Origin: Saprospiraceae bacterium
Lineage (GTDB): Bacteria > Bacteroidota > Bacteroidia > Chitinophagales > Saprospiraceae
Assembly (NCBI GenBank): GCA_030728245.1
Contig: JANQZX010000131.1
Location: 1-60,984 of the forward strand
Direction: 5' to 3'
Length of the DNA: 60,984 nt
The notes under the pieces are model-generated. The model made no database searches. It was given only the letters and a program-made list of their open reading frames with translations, and was not told the origin of the DNA. Below, one piece after another: positions 33,159-42,690 of the stretch. The position numbers and the translations under genes are program-made. Positions within the stretch are counted from its first letter, which is position 1. The number at the start of each line of letters is the position of its first letter.

Positions 33159-34832
33159 TTAAGCTTTATCAAATTGTTTTATCCACAGGCAAACTTCCTC
33201 CCAGGTTAATTTCCATTGATCTTTTTTCATTGAGGGAGCATACAAGACCATTTCAAAACGGTTCAGCAGTTGTCTTAATTGCTGAGTTAACGCTTGATTT
33301 GAAAGACCTGATTGTTCTAGTTTATCAATTATTTGTTCGTTGGAAAAATTTTCTTTTGGAATATCAAACTGGTGAAAAAGAAAAGTTCTTAAGGCAAAAC
33401 TTAGTTCGATAAAACTATTTTCATAATCACCTTGATCTCCAAATATCTTTGCCTGCTGTAGATGGTCAGTGGTCACTTCAGAAGGGGACTTAACCTTTTT
33501 CCGCTGGCTGAGATATATATACACATAGAAAAAGGTGATACTCAGGAAAGGGATGGTAAAGCCGGCTATCCATAAAATATTGGTAAAAATGGAAGGCGAT
33601 TTGAAGTCTTCTGAAGTTAATGAAACAAATTGACCTGTCTCTTCTTTTAGAGAAATACTATTAGATTGACTGGCTGTTATTTTTATCAAAAAAGGATCTA
33701 ATAATTTGGTTTCGTATTTACCTGTTAACGGATAAAAATAGGTAAAAGAGGGTTGAAAGGAGAATTCTCCTTCTTTTTGCGGTTGAATAACATAGGTAAA
33801 TGACTTCTGACTAAACTTTTTACCCTCATTTTCACCTCTTTCCTCTTCTTCAGACTTGGTGTCATATAATTGAAAGGATGGAGGTAAGTTAAGATTTGGG
33901 CTTTTTATTCTTTTGGCATCGCCGTCACCTAAAATGGTAATGGTTAAATAAAAAGTTTCATTCGTTGAGGCCGATGTTTTGTCTATGACAGATGACGCTG
34001 AAAAGTTACCTATACCTCCATTAAAGTTGGTCGGAACAGGTTTTGGTAGATCTTTTACGGTAACATTTAAGACATTACTTTCTACGTTTACGTATTTCAC
34101 ATCGCCGTTAAAAAAAAGGGAACTGGGTCTTTGAGGATCTTCTTCCAAAAGTCCTACTTGTAACACAAGAGGAGAAATACTTTGTTTTCCTGTTTGTTGT
34201 GGGAAAAGGGCAACGCTTCTTAATACTTTTGTATAATACGTTTTACCCTTAATATTGGTGGTTTGCACCATATTATCCATTCTCTGAATATCTGCTGCAT
34301 AAAAGCCTCCGTAATCACTTTCCTGAAGGATACTATAATTTTGAATTTCTTTTCTGGTGTAGATTTTATAATCAAGTCGAACCTGTTGGCCCAGATAAAT
34401 AGTATTTTGAGTAAGTTCAGCACGGATAAAAAAATCCTGGTCGTTATTATTTTCCTGTTTTCCATCTGATGTCACTAAAATGACCAGGGAATTACTTTTC
34501 AATGTTTTTCCCCGCACTTTAATTCTGGCTGGACGAATGGTTAGTTTTCCATTTTTCTTAGGCTGCAAGGTATAGGAAAAGCTCATTTCCCTTTGCATTT
34601 GACCATTTTGAATTACTGTACTAATCCCTCTGTTGGGTCCGGAAAGGATATAAAAATCATTTGAAAAGTCTGGTGAAATAAAATCTTCCCCTTCCCCATT
34701 TTTTAATATAAAGGAGACTTCCACTAAATTTCCAGGTCGTACTTTCTCAGCATCGGCAACGGCAAAGAAGGACGTTTGACCGTATAGGAAGCTACTTACA
34801 AAAAGGATTAGACTACATAAAAATGGGCGCAT
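33159..34832 (-). CDS. batD: BatD aerotolerance protein
   Basis: A 557-aa protein starting at MRPFLCSLILFVSSFLYGQ (34832), right after the upstream stop; the longer in-frame start would overlap it. After the signal peptide come repeated beta-sandwich domains (VRPGNLVEVSFILKNGEGED and PTNFNGGIGNFSASSVIDKT, a BatD hallmark). One membrane helix follows near residue 440 (IAGFTIPFLSITFFYVYIYL), then a cytosolic alpha-helical tail. BatD works with the VWA proteins BatA and BatB in oxidative-stress and oxygen tolerance. It is the last gene of the operon. Confidence 0.93.
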   Translation of the reverse strand: MRPFLCSLILFVSSFLYGQTSFFAVADAEKVRPGNLVEVSFILKNGEGEDFISPDFSNDFYILSGPNRGISTVIQNGQMQREMSFSYTLQPKKNGKLTIRPARIKVRGKTLKSNSLVILVTSDGKQENNNDQDFFIRAELTQNTIYLGQQVRLDYKIYTRKEIQNYSILQESDYGGFYAADIQRMDNMVQTTNIKGKTYYTKVLRSVALFPQQTGKQSISPLVLQVGLLEEDPQRPSSLFFNGDVKYVNVESNVLNVTVKDLPKPVPTNFNGGIGNFSASSVIDKTSASTNETFYLTITILGDGDAKRIKSPNLNLPPSFQLYDTKSEEEERGENEGKKFSQKSFTYVIQPQKEGEFSFQPSFTYFYPLTGKYETKLLDPFLIKITASQSNSISLKEETGQFVSLTSEDFKSPSIFTNILWIAGFTIPFLSITFFYVYIYLSQRKKVKSPSEVTTDHLQQAKIFGDQGDYENSFIELSFALRTFLFHQFDIPKENFSNEQIIDKLEQSGLSNQALTQQLRQLLNRFEMVLYAPSMKKDQWKLTWEEVCLWIKQFDKA

Positions 34833-34833
34833 T

Positions 34834-36495
34834 TTACCAATCTTTTTTGACTTGACTATTTGTTTTTCCAGCTTGTCGAAGTTTTGATTGCACTTTTTTT
34901 TCTTCTTCATCCATAATATTTAGAAGAGCTTCCGCTTCTTCCTTTGATAATTTTCTTTGTGTATTTTCACCCTGCTCTTGTTGATTTTTATTTGGGTTAC
35001 TATTTTTTTGATCTTGATTTTGATCTTGCTTTTGCTGATCTTGTTTTTGTTTATTTTCCTGCTGCTGTTGCTGTTGTTCTTTCTGCTGCTGTTTTTTTAA
35101 AGCAACGGATAGATTGTGCTGCGTTTCCTGATCTCCTGGTTTAATTCTAAGCGCTTGTTTATAGGCATCAATGCTACCCTTAAAATTTCCTTTTTGGTAG
35201 AGTGCATTTCCTAAATTATAGTAAGCATTTGCTTTTTGTCCAGATGGATTTAATTTATCAATAGATTGTTGATAATTGTTGGCAGATTCTTCGAATCTTC
35301 CTTGATTATACACCGCATTTCCAAGGTTATACCAAGCCTTTGGCGAAGCCTTTTTCTCTAAAGCTTTTCTGTAAGCTTCCTCTGCGGCGACTGTTTCTTT
35401 TTGTCTGTATAAACGATCCCCTTCTCTGAGGTCTTTATGGTCATTTTGGGAAAAAAGGGAGGTTGAAAAAAGAGCTAAGACCATGGTAATACTCATTTTT
35501 CTATAGGAAAGTAAAAATTCGAAGAGGAGGAAAAAACAGGCAATGGCCAGAAAAAATTGATAGAACGACCTATATTCTGAATAAACGCGTGTTTCTAAGC
35601 CTGTTTTTTCGAAACGGTTTAGATCTGACAGTAAAATATTCAACGTTGACGATTGATCCATACTTAAAGCATAATAATTTCCCCGGGTAATTCTGGCTAT
35701 GGTTTGTAAATTTTCTTCCTCCAGTTTAGAAATGACTGGATTACCATTTTCGTCTGTTTTAAATGAATTAAAGCCACTGGAATAATCAGGAATTTTTGCC
35801 CCTTCAAGCGTACCAATTCCGATAGTAAACGCAGAAATTCCTTTTTGAGCAGCTTGTCTGGCTGCGTCCTCTAAACCTGGTTCGTGGTTTTCCCCATCAC
35901 TCAAAATAATCAATGCTTTGCCATTGGCCTTTTTGTAAGAAAAGTAACGGAGTGCGACAGAAATAGCGGAAGAAAAATTGGTGCCTTGATTACTTACGAT
36001 GTCAGGAGAAAGCGTTTGAAGAAAAAGCAGGAGGGCCCTGTAATCTGTTGTTAAGGGCGTTTGAAGATAGGCATTGCCAGCAAAAACGATGAGACCGATT
36101 CTGTTTCCCGTCAAAGATCGGATAAGTTCCTCTGAAAGACGTTTTAAACGGTCGAGCCTACTGGGAGGCATATCAGCCGCCATCATTGATTTTGAAATAT
36201 CCAGCGCAAGAAAAACATCAAAACCATTGGTTTTTACAACCTCCGATTTGGTACCCATTTGAGGATTAGCCAAAGAGATAAGGACGAAAAATATCCCTAA
36301 AGTAAAGAAGACTATCTTTCGCTTGTTTAACTTATTAACCGTGGGGCTGTCGTTTATTAACAAAGAAGCATTGCCAATACGAGCTAACTCCTTTTTCTTT
36401 TTCCGTAAGACAAGGAAGTGAATTAGACCTAATATGGGCAAAATACAGAGGCCAAATAAAAAAGCAGGATGTTCGAATCTAAACATAAAAAACAT
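34834..36495 (-). CDS. Fused BatB-BatC (VWA plus TPR) protein
   Basis: A 553-aa protein. Two N-terminal membrane helices lead to a periplasmic-side VWA domain with MIDAS D99-I-S-K-S103 and ILSDGENHEPG. A third helix lies near 310, followed by three TPRs at about 355-465 (EAAYRKALEKKASPKAWYNL, YNQGRFEESANNYQQSIDKL, YYNLGNALYQKGNFKGSIDA). A Gln/Lys-rich low-complexity stretch (about 470-520) and a short C-terminal segment complete it. BatB and BatC are separate genes in Bacteroides fragilis; here they form one frame with no visible break. BatA ends one base before its start. Confidence 0.9.
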   Translation of the reverse strand: MFFMFRFEHPAFLFGLCILPILGLIHFLVLRKKKKELARIGNASLLINDSPTVNKLNKRKIVFFTLGIFFVLISLANPQMGTKSEVVKTNGFDVFLALDISKSMMAADMPPSRLDRLKRLSEELIRSLTGNRIGLIVFAGNAYLQTPLTTDYRALLLFLQTLSPDIVSNQGTNFSSAISVALRYFSYKKANGKALIILSDGENHEPGLEDAARQAAQKGISAFTIGIGTLEGAKIPDYSSGFNSFKTDENGNPVISKLEEENLQTIARITRGNYYALSMDQSSTLNILLSDLNRFEKTGLETRVYSEYRSFYQFFLAIACFFLLFEFLLSYRKMSITMVLALFSTSLFSQNDHKDLREGDRLYRQKETVAAEEAYRKALEKKASPKAWYNLGNAVYNQGRFEESANNYQQSIDKLNPSGQKANAYYNLGNALYQKGNFKGSIDAYKQALRIKPGDQETQHNLSVALKKQQQKEQQQQQQENKQKQDQQKQDQNQDQKNSNPNKNQQEQGENTQRKLSKEEAEALLNIMDEEEKKVQSKLRQAGKTNSQVKKDW

Positions 36496-37506
36496 TTATG
36501 GAGTACTTCGAAACACGGTTATTCTTAGCAATCTTTCTGTTATTAAAAGGAAGAGTGCAAAACCGGCAAACCAAAAATAAAGATCTTTAAATCTTTTAAA
36601 TCGGGTTACTTCTAACGTAGTTTTCTCTAATTTATCAATTTCAGCGTAAATATTTTCCAGGGAACGTTCATTGGTTGCCCTATAATATTTCCCACCGGTA
36701 AGCGTAGCCATTTCGCGCAATAAAGGTTCATCAATTTCAACTTGAGCCAAACCGAAAATATATTCCCCATCACTTCTTCGGCTAACAGGCGTTAAAGCAG
36801 CGCCGGAAGTTCCCACGCCAATAGTATAAACTTTAACATTGAATTTAACAGCAATTTCAGCGGCCGTAATAGGTTTCAAATATCCTGCATTATTGACGCC
36901 GTCGGTAAGTAAAATAACTACCTTACTTTTGGCGTCACTATCTTTAATCCTATTTACTGCCGTGCCCAAACCCATGCCAATGGCCGTTCCGTCTTCTAAA
37001 AGACCACATTGCAAATTGGCTAAATACTCTTTTAAAATATCGTGATCACTCGTTAGCGGACAAGGAGTAAAAGCTTCGCCAGAAAAACTTACCAGTCCAA
37101 GGCGGTCATACTTTCTCTTGTCTATGAATTGGGCCGCTACCCGCTTACATACCTCCAGGCGATCAGGTTTAAAATCTTGGGCCAGCATACTACTTGAAAG
37201 ATCCACTGTTAACATGATATCAATACCTTCCGCATTGACTTTTTCTTCTTGTAGTGCTAATTGTGGTCTTGCCAGTGCGAAAATGAAAAGAAGAAAAGCC
37301 AGCAAGCGAAATATAATCAGATAAGGCAGTAGGGTAACCCGCCAGTTTTTTTTAAATTTTAAAAGACTACTACTTTCAGGTAAATTAATAGTGTCTATTT
37401 TTTTTGTGTAATACTTCTTTAGGATAAAATAAATAAGTGGAATAAGAGCCCATAAGAGCAGATAGTATGGATTTCTAAATGATAATTCTTTGATTAGTTC
37501 AATCAT
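36496..37506 (-). CDS. batA: BatA VWA-domain membrane protein
   Basis: A 336-aa protein with helices at about 14-30 and 62-80, a VWA domain with MIDAS D102-L-S-S-S106 and VVILLTDGVNNAGYLKP, and a C-terminal helix near 312. BatA-type proteins bind partners through the metal site and act with BatB and BatD in the envelope. Position and spacing (directly before the BatB/C fusion) follow the classical Bat operon. Confidence 0.92.
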   Translation of the reverse strand: MIELIKELSFRNPYYLLLWALIPLIYFILKKYYTKKIDTINLPESSSLLKFKKNWRVTLLPYLIIFRLLAFLLFIFALARPQLALQEEKVNAEGIDIMLTVDLSSSMLAQDFKPDRLEVCKRVAAQFIDKRKYDRLGLVSFSGEAFTPCPLTSDHDILKEYLANLQCGLLEDGTAIGMGLGTAVNRIKDSDAKSKVVILLTDGVNNAGYLKPITAAEIAVKFNVKVYTIGVGTSGAALTPVSRRSDGEYIFGLAQVEIDEPLLREMATLTGGKYYRATNERSLENIYAEIDKLEKTTLEVTRFKRFKDLYFWFAGFALFLLITERLLRITVFRSTP

Positions 37507-37520
37507 AATAATAGGGGTAA

Positions 37521-38471
37521 TTATTTGTTTTCAGAGGTGATTGAACTTTCCTCTGACAGAAATTGGGTTAAAAATTGTTTCACCTCTTGAAACGCTTCTT
37601 CATGGAAAGAATAAGTGGGTTCATATTTTGCAAATTTTACTAAATCTACGGTTTTCATCCAGGCAATCATTTTTTCAGAGAGAAGAGATGATATGGGTAA
37701 ATGCTGTATTTTTTCCAACACTTCAGCGGTGGGTAAATCCAATAAATTAACCTCAAATTGTTTCTCCAGAAATGCCCGAAAAATAACACCCAATTCATAA
37801 TGATAATTGACAAAATCCTTCTGTTCAAGGAAATTTTGCTTAGACAACCAGTCCATTTTTTCAAGCGCCTCTTTTACCGGGGAAACTATTTTAAGCGGAA
37901 TTTCAGGGGTAGTAATCTTGATTTTTCTTCTTTTTCTAAGCCATAAAACAATTAAAAATAATATAAAAAGTCCGCACAAAACATAGATTAACGGTAACCA
38001 ATCTTGCCAGTTTTTATTTTCATTCCAAATATCTCTGATCGGTTTTATTTCCGAGGAGTCTTTTTTCATAGGGAGAGGCAAGACCTTAACTTGAATACTA
38101 TTCGACGAAATGGAGTCAAAAGATGTTTGGTTCCCTGCTGCGGGAAATCTAATAGGACCTAAAGTATATTGTCCTGGTTCAAAGGAAGTTAATAGTAATT
38201 CGCGTATGAATTGTTGTTCACCGTTATCGAGTAAAATGGTATCAGTGGAGACCGTTTTTAACAGTTCGAAAGGACTGTCACCTATCATTTGTTTAAACGA
38301 AGGAAAGGAAATATTTTCTTCCAACCCATAAGTTACACTGATTTTAACGGAAAGAGGGTCGCCAATAATTAATTGTTGCTTGTCTGAGGATATAGAAATC
38401 GTCTTTTGTGCATTCAGCGTAAAAGAGAAAAGGAAACCAATAAAATATGCAGCTAGTCTGGTATTCATCAA
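37521..38471 (-). CDS. Bat-operon membrane protein, BatD-like N-terminal region
   Basis: A 316-aa protein with a signal peptide (YFIGFLFSFTLNAQ). A beta-sandwich at about 25-150 resembles the BatD repeats (QLIIGDPLSVKISVTYGLEE, LLLTSFEPGQYTLGPIRFPA). It has a membrane helix near 170 (LIYVLCGLFILFLIVLWLRK) and a helical cytosolic tail similar to DUF4381-type proteins. Many Bacteroidota have such a gene between the DUF58 gene and batA. It probably forms part of the same membrane complex, with no known activity. Its start overlaps the DUF58 stop by 4 bp. Confidence 0.8.
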   Translation of the reverse strand: MMNTRLAAYFIGFLFSFTLNAQKTISISSDKQQLIIGDPLSVKISVTYGLEENISFPSFKQMIGDSPFELLKTVSTDTILLDNGEQQFIRELLLTSFEPGQYTLGPIRFPAAGNQTSFDSISSNSIQVKVLPLPMKKDSSEIKPIRDIWNENKNWQDWLPLIYVLCGLFILFLIVLWLRKRRKIKITTPEIPLKIVSPVKEALEKMDWLSKQNFLEQKDFVNYHYELGVIFRAFLEKQFEVNLLDLPTAEVLEKIQHLPISSLLSEKMIAWMKTVDLVKFAKYEPTYSFHEEAFQEVKQFLTQFLSEESSITSENK

Positions 38472-39337
38472 GAGGCTCTTTTTTTGAAAAACTGGAGGAG
38501 AGCAAGAACGTAGGAATCTTGAATACTCATATCTATGACGCCCGTTTTACTTTTTTTAAAATGTCGGTAAAAAGCATCTTTATTTTTTTTGAAGGTGAGG
38601 TTATAGGAAGCCATAGCATCCCGGTCATGGGTGTCAATCCACCCTGTTTCACCTGTTTCAGGATCTCTTATTTGCAATAGTCCGACATCGGGGAGTTCAG
38701 CTTCACGAGGGTCGGAAACCCTGAATCCGATAATATCATGTTTTTTAGAGGCTATTTTCAAAGCAGTTTCATAATTGTCTGCTTGAAAATCACTTAAAAT
38801 AAAGCAAATGGCCTTTTTCTTGAGAATATTGGTCAGATACTGAAGAGCGAGCGCTATATCAGTACCTGAAGTATCGGGTGTAAAATCTAATAATTCCCGA
38901 ATAATTCTAAGCGTATGTTGTTTACCTTTTTTAGGGGGAATAAATTTTTCGATTTTGTCAGAAAAGAGAATAACCCCTACCTTATCGTTATTTTGGCTGG
39001 CAGAAAAGGCAAGCATGGCACAAATTTCCGTAAAAACCTCTGATTTTCGCTGTAATTTACTTCCAAAGGAGGAAGAACCACTAACATCCACTAAAATCAT
39101 AATGGTAAGTTCCCTTTCTTCTTCAAATATTTTGACGAAAGGTTCATTGGCCCTTGCGGTAACATTCCAATCAATATTTCTAACATCGTCTCCATATTGG
39201 TAACTGCGAACTTCACTAAAAGACATACCTCTGCCTTTGAAGGCACTATGATATTCACCTGAGAAAATATTTTTGCTCAGTGATTTAATTTTCAATTCGA
39301 TACGACGAACCTTTTTTAGTAATTCTGCAGTGTCCAT
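38468..39337 (-). CDS. DUF58 protein of the Bat operon
   Basis: A 289-aa cytosolic protein with the DUF58 signature near residue 30-60 (HSAFKGRGMSFSEVRSYQYG, DDVRNIDWNVTARANEPFVK) and a VWA-like core (ILVDVSGSSSFGS, then ICFILSDFQADNYETAL). DUF58 proteins are regular partners of MoxR ATPases. It follows the MoxR gene by 12 bp and overlaps the next gene by 4 bp, so all six genes from MoxR to BatD read as one operon. Confidence 0.9.
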   Translation of the reverse strand: MDTAELLKKVRRIELKIKSLSKNIFSGEYHSAFKGRGMSFSEVRSYQYGDDVRNIDWNVTARANEPFVKIFEEERELTIMILVDVSGSSSFGSKLQRKSEVFTEICAMLAFSASQNNDKVGVILFSDKIEKFIPPKKGKQHTLRIIRELLDFTPDTSGTDIALALQYLTNILKKKAICFILSDFQADNYETALKIASKKHDIIGFRVSDPREAELPDVGLLQIRDPETGETGWIDTHDRDAMASYNLTFKKNKDAFYRHFKKSKTGVIDMSIQDSYVLALLQFFKKRAS

Positions 39338-39349
39338 AGAAGGTATAAA

Positions 39350-40357
39350 TTAGGGAACTTCTATTTTATTAAGGATCTTAGTAATGATATCCTCCTGGGT
39401 AACATTTTCTGCTTCTGCTTCGTAGGTTAAGCCAATACGATGTCTTAAAATATCGGGACAAATCTGGCGGATATCTTCCGGGATAACAAAACCACGTCTG
39501 TGAAGGAAAGCATTGGCTTTACCGGCTATGGCCAGATTAACGCTGGCGCGCGGAGAAGCACCGTATTGAATAAGATTGGACAATTCCCCAAGACCATAAT
39601 TTTGTGGAAAACGCGTAGCGAAAACAATATCGAGGATATATCTTTCGATTTTCTCGTCCATATATATTCTTTTGACGGACTGCCTGGCTTTTAAAATATC
39701 AGCGGGTTGAACGACGGCACGGATGGTATTTTCCGGATTTTCCTCCAGTAAACTGCGTCGAATGATTTCTTTTTCTTCCAATAAAGTTGGGTAACCAATT
39801 TTCACTTTTAGCATAAAACGATCTACCTGAGCTTCTGGCAAAGGATAAGTACCCTCTTGCTCAATAGGGTTTTGAGTAGCCAAAACCAGAAAAGGCTCTT
39901 CGAGAAAAAAGGTTTCATTACCAATGGTCACCTGTTTTTCCTGCATAGCTTCCAGTAAGGCACTTTGAACTTTAGCCGGTGCTCTGTTTATCTCATCGGT
40001 GAGGATAAAATTGGCAAAAATGGGTCCCTTTCTAACGGTAAATTCATTTAGGCTGGGATTATATATCATGGTGCCAATGATATCGGCGGGTAGTAAGTCT
40101 GGGGTAAATTGGATGCGACTAAATTTTGAATTAATAGCTTTTGATAAAGCTTTAATGGCCATAGTTTTAGCTAATCCAGGTAAACCTTCCAATAAAACAT
40201 GTCCATTTGTCAAAAGGCCTAAAAGTAAGCGGTCAATCATTTGTTCCTGACCAACAATAACTTTTTGCGTTTCCCTTTTTAAATCTTCTAAAAAAGCGCT
40301 ATCAATACGAATTTGTGTATTAATCGCTTCAATATCAATATTTTGCATAATAAACAC
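39350..40357 (-). CDS. MoxR-family AAA+ ATPase
   Basis: A 335-aa ATPase. The Walker A reads GLPGLAKT (Ala where many have Gly), Walker B reads FILTDEINRAPAKVQSALLE, sensor 1 is VLATQNPIEQEGTYPLPEAQ, and the arginine-finger and sensor 2 region follow (GASPRASVNLAIAGKANAFL). MoxR proteins are chaperone-like ATPases that activate VWA-containing partners, here BatA and the BatB/C fusion. Translation may begin at 40357 or at the ATG three codons later. It heads the Bat operon, 56 bp after the upstream lipoprotein gene. Confidence 0.93.
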   Translation of the reverse strand: MFIMQNIDIEAINTQIRIDSAFLEDLKRETQKVIVGQEQMIDRLLLGLLTNGHVLLEGLPGLAKTMAIKALSKAINSKFSRIQFTPDLLPADIIGTMIYNPSLNEFTVRKGPIFANFILTDEINRAPAKVQSALLEAMQEKQVTIGNETFFLEEPFLVLATQNPIEQEGTYPLPEAQVDRFMLKVKIGYPTLLEEKEIIRRSLLEENPENTIRAVVQPADILKARQSVKRIYMDEKIERYILDIVFATRFPQNYGLGELSNLIQYGASPRASVNLAIAGKANAFLHRRGFVIPEDIRQICPDILRHRIGLTYEAEAENVTQEDIITKILNKIEVP

Positions 40358-40413
40358 GTTTATTTTTAAAAATAGTTTACAAAAATGCAGATTTTTTCCA
40401 AGAGTGCAAACAA

Positions 40414-40782
40414 CTAAAATGGTTGTTTTTTAGAAAGGGAATCTCTCTTTTCAAAAAGAGGCTTAAGGGGAATATCTTCATCTAGTTTTTTAAAGGTTGG
40501 CGTTTCTGGTCTTTCAGGCTTTGCTGGTTGAAAGAGCGTATCCCGCATTTCTCTTGCTTCTGCAATTAATATGGAATCGAGCAAACGGGTAGCTTCGGTA
40601 AGTAAGCCTTCTTCACATTGAGCTTTTCGAATGGAAACATATTCATTTACCCTTTTATCCACTTCATTTTGAATAAGTTGCTGAATCTCATCAGGAGAAT
40701 ATTCTTCATTATTCAAGCAGCTGCAAGTGAAGAAAAGCAGGTAAGGCATAAATAAAAAAGGAAAGGTTTTATTTATTTTCAT
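40414..40782 (-). CDS. Small lipoprotein, unknown
   Basis: A 122-aa protein with a lipoprotein signal (MPYLLFFTCSC, lipidated Cys among residues 20-22), a helical charged region (EYSPDEIQQLIQNEVDKRVN) and a Pro/Lys-rich tail. No family is recognised. It overlaps the preceding small lipoprotein gene by 14 bp and is the third member of an lptB-led group. An outer-membrane or periplasmic helper role is a guess from context. Confidence 0.6.
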   Translation of the reverse strand: MKINKTFPFLFMPYLLFFTCSCLNNEEYSPDEIQQLIQNEVDKRVNEYVSIRKAQCEEGLLTEATRLLDSILIAEAREMRDTLFQPAKPERPETPTFKKLDEDIPLKPLFEKRDSLSKKQPF

Positions 40783-41074
40783 TCTGCAAATACTTTAACC
40801 TTAAATTTTCCTCCTCGGAAAGTCGAACATTTCGCATAGAATCAAGTAGAACCTGAATTTTTTTTACTTTGTTCGCTTCACATGTTGAGTCTAATTGTCT
40901 TCCTAAGGGATTGACTATTCTTAAATACAAGGTATCAACTTCTGTTCTTTGGGTGGAAGTAAGTTTTAAAGGTGGAGGTTTGGAGCAGGCAATAAACGTT
41001 ATAGATATCCACAGAAAGCATAGATATTTAGAAAAGGACAATACATCGGATTTTCGTAAAAACAGGTTTGTCAT
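40769..41074 (-). CDS. Small lipoprotein downstream of lptB, unknown
   Basis: A 101-aa protein with a signal ending [11 protein letters not shown] (Cys near residue 30), then a short helical domain ([40 protein letters not shown]). The start overlaps the lptB stop by 4 bp and the end overlaps the next lipoprotein, so the three are almost certainly translated from one message. No homologous family is recognised. Confidence 0.6.
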   Translation of the reverse strand: MTNLFLRKSDVLSFSKYLCFLWISITFIACSKPPPLKLTSTQRTEVDTLYLRIVNPLGRQLDSTCEANKVKKIQVLLDSMRNVRLSEEENLRLKYLQNENK

Positions 41075-41823
41075 GGATTAATAATATCAACGTTACGTTT
41101 TTTCCTCAGCTCGAAATTTTTTCCAAGATAAACTTTCCTTACCATTTCGTCATCAGCAAGTTCCTGGGCGGTTCCGGCTTTTAATATACTACCTTCAAAC
41201 ATTAAATAAGCACGGTCGGTTATGGAGAGGGTTTCCTGTACATTATGGTCAGTGATAAGGATACCAATATTTTTAGTTTTTAGTCGTGCGACGATACCCT
41301 GAATATCCTCCACGGCAATGGGATCAATACCTGCAAAGGGTTCATCAAGTAAAATAAAGTAAGGATCTACCGCCAGGGCGCGGGCAATTTCTGTGCGGCG
41401 ACGTTCTCCACCGGATAAAGTATCGCCCCGATTTTTTCTTATTTTAGTTAAGCCAAATTCATCTAATAAACTTTCTAATTTTTCATTTCTCTGATGCGAA
41501 GAAAGAGAAGTCATCTCGAGAATAGCCTTGATATTATCTTCAACACTTAATTTACGAAATATGGAGGCCTCCTGCGGCAGATAACTTATTCCTTTTTGAG
41601 CTCTCCGAAACATGGGTAAGGAAGTAATTTCGTCCTCTCCCAAAAATACATTACCGGCATCGGGTCTAATAAAACCAACGAGCATATAAAAAGTAGTGGT
41701 TTTTCCCGCACCATTTGGACCTAACAGCCCAACAATTTCCCCCCTATTAACTTCGATGGAAACTTTTTTCACAACGGGTCTTTTACCGTAATATTTTTCC
41801 AGCGATGTTGACTGTAATAGCAT
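41071..41823 (-). CDS. lptB: LPS-export ABC transporter ATPase LptB
   Basis: A 250-aa ATP-binding subunit of the LptB2FG complex, which extracts LPS from the inner membrane. The Walker A reads [11 protein letters not shown], the Q-loop region is [20 protein letters not shown], the signature reads [15 protein letters not shown], Walker B is [20 protein letters not shown], and the H-loop is [12 protein letters not shown]. The GIDPIAV stretch after Walker B is specific for LptB. lptFG and lptC are not in the window. Confidence 0.95.
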   Translation of the reverse strand: MLLQSTSLEKYYGKRPVVKKVSIEVNRGEIVGLLGPNGAGKTTTFYMLVGFIRPDAGNVFLGEDEITSLPMFRRAQKGISYLPQEASIFRKLSVEDNIKAILEMTSLSSHQRNEKLESLLDEFGLTKIRKNRGDTLSGGERRRTEIARALAVDPYFILLDEPFAGIDPIAVEDIQGIVARLKTKNIGILITDHNVQETLSITDRAYLMFEGSILKAGTAQELADDEMVRKVYLGKNFELRKKRNVDIINP

Positions 41824-41854
41824 GATATTAAAATTGTGTTCGTATGAAACCTAA

Positions 41855-42604
41855 TTAATCAACAAGAATGACTTTGTGTATAAAACGGAATCCAACAGAA
41901 AGTTCAATGGTCAAATTAGCTATTTTTCTTTCGGGAATAGTTATCAATGAGGAAGATCCATAAGGATTTGGATTTCGAATATTAGGTATGGCAGGTTGGT
42001 TATATTGCTGAGAAAGATCAGGATTAACGGATAATTCGACAATCATACCAATTAATTTTGAAAAAGGTAGCTCCATACCGCCCCCTACAGAAAAACCATA
42101 GTTAAATTTACGGACGAAGCCCTCAAAAGGATAAATATAAGAGTAAAAAGGATTTATGGACGGATCTCCAAATCCAAATTTGGTATTAACCGTGTAATCC
42201 CCTCTCACACCAAACATATAATAAGGTTGCCCCCCCATGAAACCACTTCCAACTCTCTGTTTTGCACCGACAATCAAGGATACATTTCTAAATTCTAAGG
42301 GAGTGAACTGGCTGGGTAAGGTCTGTTGAGATCCATCGGGTCGAATAAAAACCGTAGAATAAGTTCGCAGAGAACTGCCTTTTATATGGTAACCAGCTTG
42401 AGCAAACAAAGAAAAAGGGCTATCTTCTTCATACGATTCTATGAAAACACTGCCTTGATAACGAAAAAGAGGTTCGGTTTGAAAGCTATTATCCCAGCGT
42501 TGCAAACCCATTAACGGACCCCCTTTAAATCCAAAAGCAGAGCTTTGCCCGTAAGTATTAACAGAGAAAAGGATGAATAAGAACAAAAGGATAATATTTC
42601 TCAT
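41855..42604 (-). CDS. PorT-like outer-membrane beta-barrel protein
   Basis: A 249-aa protein with a signal peptide (ILLFLFILFSVNTYGQ) and alternating aromatic and Gly-rich strands (GSVFIESYEEDSPFSLFAQA, YYMFGVRGDYTVNTKFGFGD, GFSVGGGMELPFSKLIGMIV). It ends IELSVGFRFIHKVILVD, as small outer-membrane barrels do. The fold resembles the PorT/OMP_b-brl group of Bacteroidota; function is unknown. It lies 31 bp upstream of lptB on the same strand. Confidence 0.75.
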   Translation of the reverse strand: MRNIILLFLFILFSVNTYGQSSAFGFKGGPLMGLQRWDNSFQTEPLFRYQGSVFIESYEEDSPFSLFAQAGYHIKGSSLRTYSTVFIRPDGSQQTLPSQFTPLEFRNVSLIVGAKQRVGSGFMGGQPYYMFGVRGDYTVNTKFGFGDPSINPFYSYIYPFEGFVRKFNYGFSVGGGMELPFSKLIGMIVELSVNPDLSQQYNQPAIPNIRNPNPYGSSSLITIPERKIANLTIELSVGFRFIHKVILVD

Positions 42605-42690
42605 AATAGGTAACTTTTGTGTAGTTAGGTAAATGACAGGTACAAGGTAAACAAAAATAAAATGAAGAGATAAATTAGCACAAATTGTTA

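Noticed and set aside
34950-35100. Low-complexity repeat tract
   Set aside because: It encodes the Gln/Lys-rich part of the BatB-BatC fusion; codons vary and the frame is intact, so it is a protein feature rather than a DNA repeat element.
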